In this document: one piece after another, positions 7,366-10,101 of the stretch
Numbering within the stretch: position 1 is the stretch's first letter
Layout of the letters: the number at the start of each line of letters is the position of its first letter
From: Candidatus Delongbacteria bacterium
Lineage (GTDB): Bacteria; UBA4055
DNA length: 10,101 bases
Direction of reading: 5' to 3'
NCBI GenBank assembly: GCA_003477045.1
Contig: DMTS01000217.1
Location: forward strand, 1-10,101
Notes under the pieces: model-generated
What the model was told of the DNA's origin: nothing
Databases searched by the model: none
Seen by the model: only the letters and a program-made list of their open reading frames with translations
Position numbers and translations under genes: made by a program

Positions 7366-7382
7366 CTTTTTATTTAAATTTA
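7351..7382 (+). promoter_or_regulatory. Candidate promoter of hutU
   Basis: TTG at 7351-7353 is followed after 21 bases by TAAATTTA at 7375-7382, one base off the TAnnTTTG consensus. The hutU start codon is 26 bases further on, with GGAG at 7399-7402 six bases before it. The -7 element lies inside an inverted repeat (7373-7394). Confidence 0.45.
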
Positions 7383-7394
7383 GTGCAATTTAAA
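7373..7394. repeat. Inverted repeat over the hutU -7 element, candidate operator
   Basis: TTTAAATT (7373-7380) and AATTTAAA (7387-7394) form a perfect 8-base inverted repeat around the spacer TAGTGC. It covers the proposed hutU -7 element and the likely transcription start, a usual place for a repressor site. The arms are pure A/T in an A/T-rich region, so chance is a real alternative. Confidence 0.3.
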
Positions 7395-7408
7395 AAACGG
7401 AGCAAAAA

Positions 7409-9409
7409 ATGAAGAAGGATTTTAAATCACAGATACTCGAAGGGATACCGAAAGAGCTTCCCGAGCCTCAGCTTTATGATAAAACTATAAATCATGCGCC
7501 TAAAAGAAAGGACATTCTGACTAAAACCGAAAAAAAACTCGCGCTGAAGAACGCTCTCAGATATTTTGATAAAAAGCATCATAAAACACTTGCCCCCGAA
7601 TTTCTTGAGGAACTTAATAAGTACGGAAGGATCTATATGTACAGATTCAGACCTTTCTATAAGATCACCGCCCGTTCTATAAATGAATTCCCGCACAGAT
7701 CGGTTCAGGCCGCAGCTGTTATGCTCATGGTATCGAACAACCTTGATTATGCGGTCGCCCAGCATCCCCACGAACTTATCACTTACGGCGGCAACGGCGC
7801 AGTATTTCAGAACTGGGCGCAATACAGGCTCACAATGAAATATCTCGCCGAAATGACCGATGAACAGACGCTTGTCATGTATTCCGGACATCCAATGGGC
7901 TTGTTCCCTTCACATAAAGAAGCTCCGAGGGTCGTAGTGACCAACGGTATGGTGATCCCCAACTATTCAAAACCGGATCACTGGGAAAAATTTAATGCGC
8001 TCGGCGTTTCGCAGTACGGCCAGATGACCGCGGGTTCATACATGTATATCGGGCCGCAGGGTATCGTCCACGGCACGACCATCACGGTGCTCAACGCAGG
8101 CAGAAAGATCGGGAAGGACGGTCTCGGCGGAAAGCTGTTCGTGACTTCCGGACTGGGCGGCATGAGCGGCGCGCAGGCAAAAGCTGCTGTGATCGCAGGT
8201 GCTATCGGAGTGATCGGAGAAGTAAATCCCAAAGCTGTTAAAACCAGGCATTCTCAAGGCTGGGTCGATGAGGTGTATTCAGACCTGAATGAACTTATAA
8301 AAAGAATTAACAAAGCAAGAAAAAATAAAGAGGCCGTTTCGCTGGCTTATCAGGGCAACATTGTTGACATGTGGGAGAAATTCGCGAAAGACAAGATTAA
8401 AGTTGAGCTTGGTTCGGATCAGACTTCGCTGCATAACCCGTGGTCCGGCGGATATTATCCTGCAGGGCTGACTTTTGAAGAATCTAATAAGCTGATGGCT
8501 TCCGACCCCGATAAATTTAAAAAGAAAGTACAGGAAAGCCTTAAAAGGCAGGTCGCCGCCATAAACAAGCTTTCCGCGAACGGGATGTATTTCTTTGATT
8601 ACGGCAACGCGTTCCTGCTCGAATCATCAAGAGCGGGAGCTGATATACTTAAAAAGGACGGCAGCTTTAAATATCCTTCGTACGTTCAGGACATAATGGG
8701 GCCGATGTGCTTCGATTACGGTTTCGGTCCTTTCAGATGGGTCTGCACATCATCCGATCCCAAAGATCTTGATAAAACCGATATGATAGCTATGAAAGTA
8801 CTTGAAAAAATAGCCAAGACGGCACCGACTGAGATCACGCAGCAGATGAAGGACAACATCAGATGGATCAAAGAGGCTAAAAAGAACAAACTTGTAGTTG
8901 GTTCCCAGGCAAGGATCCTTTACGCGGATGCGGAAGGCAGATCAAAGATCGCCGAAGCGTTCAATAATGCTATCAGAAAGGGAGAAATATCAGCTCCGAT
9001 AGTGCTCGGAAGAGATCATCATGATGTTTCTGGAACTGATTCTCCTTACAGAGAGACCTCAAATATTTACGATGGTTCGCAGTTCACAGCCGATATGGCC
9101 ATTCAGAATGTTATCGGCGATTCATTCAGGGGAGCGACCTGGGTATCTATCCACAACGGAGGCGGAGTCGGCTGGGGCGAAGTTATCAACGGCGGTTTCG
9201 GAATGGTCTTAGACGGATCGAAAGATGCCGAAAGAAGGCTGAAATCCATGCTCTTCTGGGATGTGAACAACGGTATTTCAAGGAGAAGCTGGGCGCGAAA
9301 TGAAGGCGCGATCTTTGCCATAAAAAGAGCCATGAAGAACAATCCTGGCCTGGAAGTTACGGTTCCCAACTTTGCTGATGACAGCCTAATCGACGGTCTG
9401 CTAAAGTGA
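7409..9409 (+). CDS. hutU: Urocanate hydratase (urocanase), long form
   Basis: This cytosolic NAD+-dependent enzyme converts urocanate to 4-imidazolone-5-propionate, the second step of histidine breakdown. The 666-residue protein contains the urocanase signatures in order: ITYGGNGAVFQNWAQ (124-138), YSGHPMGLFPS (158-168), QYGQMTAGSYMYIGPQGIVH (202-221), VTSGLGGMSGAQAKAA (245-260), GSDQTSLHNPWSGGYYP (335-351), FGPFRWVCTSSDP (439-451), GRDHHDVSGTDSP (534-546) and HNGGGVGWGEVINGGFG (582-598). C446 corresponds to the active-site cysteine of Pseudomonas urocanase. It is about 110 residues longer than the Pseudomonas/Bacillus form (about 555) and resembles the animal UROC1-like long type, including the N-terminal region with LALKNALRYF (44-53). 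The start is well supported by GGAG six bases upstream. No hutH, hutI or other hut gene lies in the window. Confidence 0.97.
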   Translation: MKKDFKSQILEGIPKELPEPQLYDKTINHAPKRKDILTKTEKKLALKNALRYFDKKHHKTLAPEFLEELNKYGRIYMYRFRPFYKITARSINEFPHRSVQAAAVMLMVSNNLDYAVAQHPHELITYGGNGAVFQNWAQYRLTMKYLAEMTDEQTLVMYSGHPMGLFPSHKEAPRVVVTNGMVIPNYSKPDHWEKFNALGVSQYGQMTAGSYMYIGPQGIVHGTTITVLNAGRKIGKDGLGGKLFVTSGLGGMSGAQAKAAVIAGAIGVIGEVNPKAVKTRHSQGWVDEVYSDLNELIKRINKARKNKEAVSLAYQGNIVDMWEKFAKDKIKVELGSDQTSLHNPWSGGYYPAGLTFEESNKLMASDPDKFKKKVQESLKRQVAAINKLSANGMYFFDYGNAFLLESSRAGADILKKDGSFKYPSYVQDIMGPMCFDYGFGPFRWVCTSSDPKDLDKTDMIAMKVLEKIAKTAPTEITQQMKDNIRWIKEAKKNKLVVGSQARILYADAEGRSKIAEAFNNAIRKGEISAPIVLGRDHHDVSGTDSPYRETSNIYDGSQFTADMAIQNVIGDSFRGATWVSIHNGGGVGWGEVINGGFGMVLDGSKDAERRLKSMLFWDVNNGISRRSWARNEGAIFAIKRAMKNNPGLEVTVPNFADDSLIDGLLK

Positions 9410-9424
9410 AATATAATTTCGATA

Positions 9425-9996
9425 ATGTATAGACAGGTGCGGAAGTTCATGCGTAAAATGGGAGGAAAAGCAGCACGGATGGAAGATAGAAATGAATGGA
9501 TAAGTTTTGTTTCAGGAATAGTTCCGGGCATATATTACATGATCGACTGCTTTACGGAGAAAGGCGACGGGATCGTTATTCAGACACCAGTCTATCCCCC
9601 TTTCATCGACAGCGTATTAAATCAGAAAAGAGAGCTTTTGACCTGCCCCTTCATCAGGAATGGAGATAAATAAGACATAGATTTCGAAGTTCTTGATTCG
9701 AAACTGAAAGTTGCAAAAATATTCATAATCTCGAGCCATCACAATCCGATGGGCAGGTGCTACAGCCGAAAAGAGCTTGAAACGATCGGGATCTTTGCAT
9801 AAAACACAATGTGCTGTTCATTAGCGACGAGATACATCAGGACATAACTTTCACCGACGGAGAGCAGTTCGGAGAAGAAGGCAGAGGATTTATGAGACTG
9901 AATTTTGCCTGCCCGAAAAGCACGCTGGTAGAAAGTTTGAACAGGCTTAAGAAATTTTTTGTTAACAGCTTCCATAAATCTCCGATTATTTCTAAA
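9425..9996 (+). pseudogene. Remnant of a MalY/PatB-type PLP-dependent C-S lyase/aminotransferase
   Basis: Translated pieces line up in order with the fold-type I MalY/PatB (cystathionine beta-lyase-like) family. Frame 1 (from 9425) gives NEWISFVSGIVPGIYYMID and then GDGIVIQTPVYPPF. An in-frame TAA (9671-9673) sits where the family usually has Tyr, so TAT or TAC to TAA is likely. The same frame then continues to SSHHNPMGRCYSRKELETIG, the family's SPHNPxGRxW motif with Pro changed to His, and hits TAA at 9800-9802. The protein resumes one frame over as CIKHNVLFISDEIHQDITF; one base lost at about 9788-9790 explains this. It then jumps to DGEQFGEEGRGFMRLNFACP, the C-terminal end of the family. 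The block between, which holds the PLP-binding lysine, is missing, as are roughly the first 70-80 residues. No functional enzyme can be made. Confidence 0.88.
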
Positions 9997-10017
9997 TAAA
10001 TTTATTTCAAAATTTTG

Positions 10018-10048
10018 TTGACTTCAGTAACCTGTGAAATTAAATTAA
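10018..10048 (+). promoter_or_regulatory. Weak candidate promoter for a gene starting at the window edge
   Basis: TTGACT (10018-10023) is followed after 17 bases by TAAATT (10041-10046). Read by the Bacteroidota rule, TTG is followed after 20 bases by TAAATTAA (10041-10048), two bases off TAnnTTTG. It lies about 45 bases before a possible start codon. The region is A/T-rich, so the match is weak evidence. Confidence 0.3.
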
Positions 10049-10094
10049 GATATTGAAGAATCTGATCTTGTGAATTAAAAATGCGAGGGTGATT

Positions 10095-10101
10095 ATGAAA
10101 G
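10095..10101 (+). CDS. Possible start of a further plus-strand gene, cut by the window end
   Basis: ATGAAAG at the very end follows GAGGG (10085-10089) with a 5-base gap, a good ribosome-site layout. Only two codons are visible, so nothing can be said about the product and the start itself is unproven. Confidence 0.35.

Noticed and set aside
7427..7891. Open frame of 154 codons on the minus strand inside hutU
   Set aside because: It lies fully antisense to the strongly conserved urocanase N-terminal half, shows no recognisable motif and has no ribosome site or promoter of its own.
9103..9531. Minus-strand open frame of 142 codons across the hutU end and the pseudogene
   Set aside because: It crosses from a conserved gene into a pseudogene on the wrong strand, with no motifs and no start signals.
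9671..9673. TAA read as a recoded sense codon, or the frame switch near 9790 read as programmed frameshifting
   Set aside because: No slippery sequence or recoding structure is visible. The same gene also lacks its N-terminus and PLP lysine block, so decay explains everything more simply.
9994..10007. Perfect 14-base palindrome AAATAAATTTATTT as a terminator for the hutU region
   Set aside because: It is pure A/T with no loop or G/C stem, so any hairpin would be very unstable. It is better seen as A/T-rich background.
1..10101. CRISPR array, insertion sequence, phage or defence module
   Set aside because: No regularly spaced direct repeats, transposase, integrase or defence-gene motifs were seen in any frame.

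Overview
The window is a bacterial chromosome segment made mostly of housekeeping genes, with one degraded gene at its right edge. Several signals point to the Bacteroidota/FCB side of the tree. Four transcription-unit starts carry a promoter of the form TTG (or a near match), 19-21 bases, then TAnnTTTG (or one base off), which is the known Bacteroidota primary-sigma promoter. The tRNA gene does not encode its 3' CCA. The urocanate hydratase is the long form. However, most genes also have visible Shine-Dalgarno sequences (AAGGA, GGAG), and classical Bacteroidia and Flavobacteriia usually lack these. A relative such as Ignavibacteria or another FCB lineage is therefore plausible. This placement is an inference and no rRNA is present to confirm it.

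Layout. Positions 1-84 hold the promoter of a plus-strand tRNA with anticodon CAT (85-158). The tRNA ends against a hairpin terminator (165-189), which also sits at the 3' end of a long minus-strand gene run. In transcription order, right to left, that run is htrA-type protease, psd, pssA, ribE, ribBA and a zinc-ribbon methyltransferase. The five junctions are 15, 9, 22, 2 and 18 bases, so it looks like one operon from a promoter at about 5629-5659. Psd and PssA are consecutive enzymes of phosphatidylethanolamine synthesis. RibE and RibBA are two riboflavin-pathway enzymes. HtrA is a membrane-anchored envelope quality-control protease. The last gene is a SAM-dependent methyltransferase of unknown substrate that starts at TTG.

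Upstream of the operon, also on the minus strand, is an ABC-F ATPase, a ribosome-associated translation factor family. It is divergent from hutU (urocanate hydratase, plus strand). The two share a 105-base AT-rich intergenic region with overlapping back-to-back promoters and an inverted repeat over the hutU -7 element. No other histidine-utilisation gene is present.

Downstream of hutU (about 9425-9996) is a clear wreck of a MalY/PatB-type PLP-dependent C-S lyase/aminotransferase. It has lost its N-terminus, gained a nonsense codon, suffered a one-base frameshift and lost the central block with the PLP lysine. The last 100 bases hold a weak candidate promoter, a ribosome binding site and the first bases of a possible plus-strand gene cut by the window end.

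I found no CRISPR array, insertion sequence, phage gene or evident new multi-gene system. The points most worth a second look are the decayed lyase, the promoter grammar, the shared hutU/ABC-F control region and the mixed-function operon.
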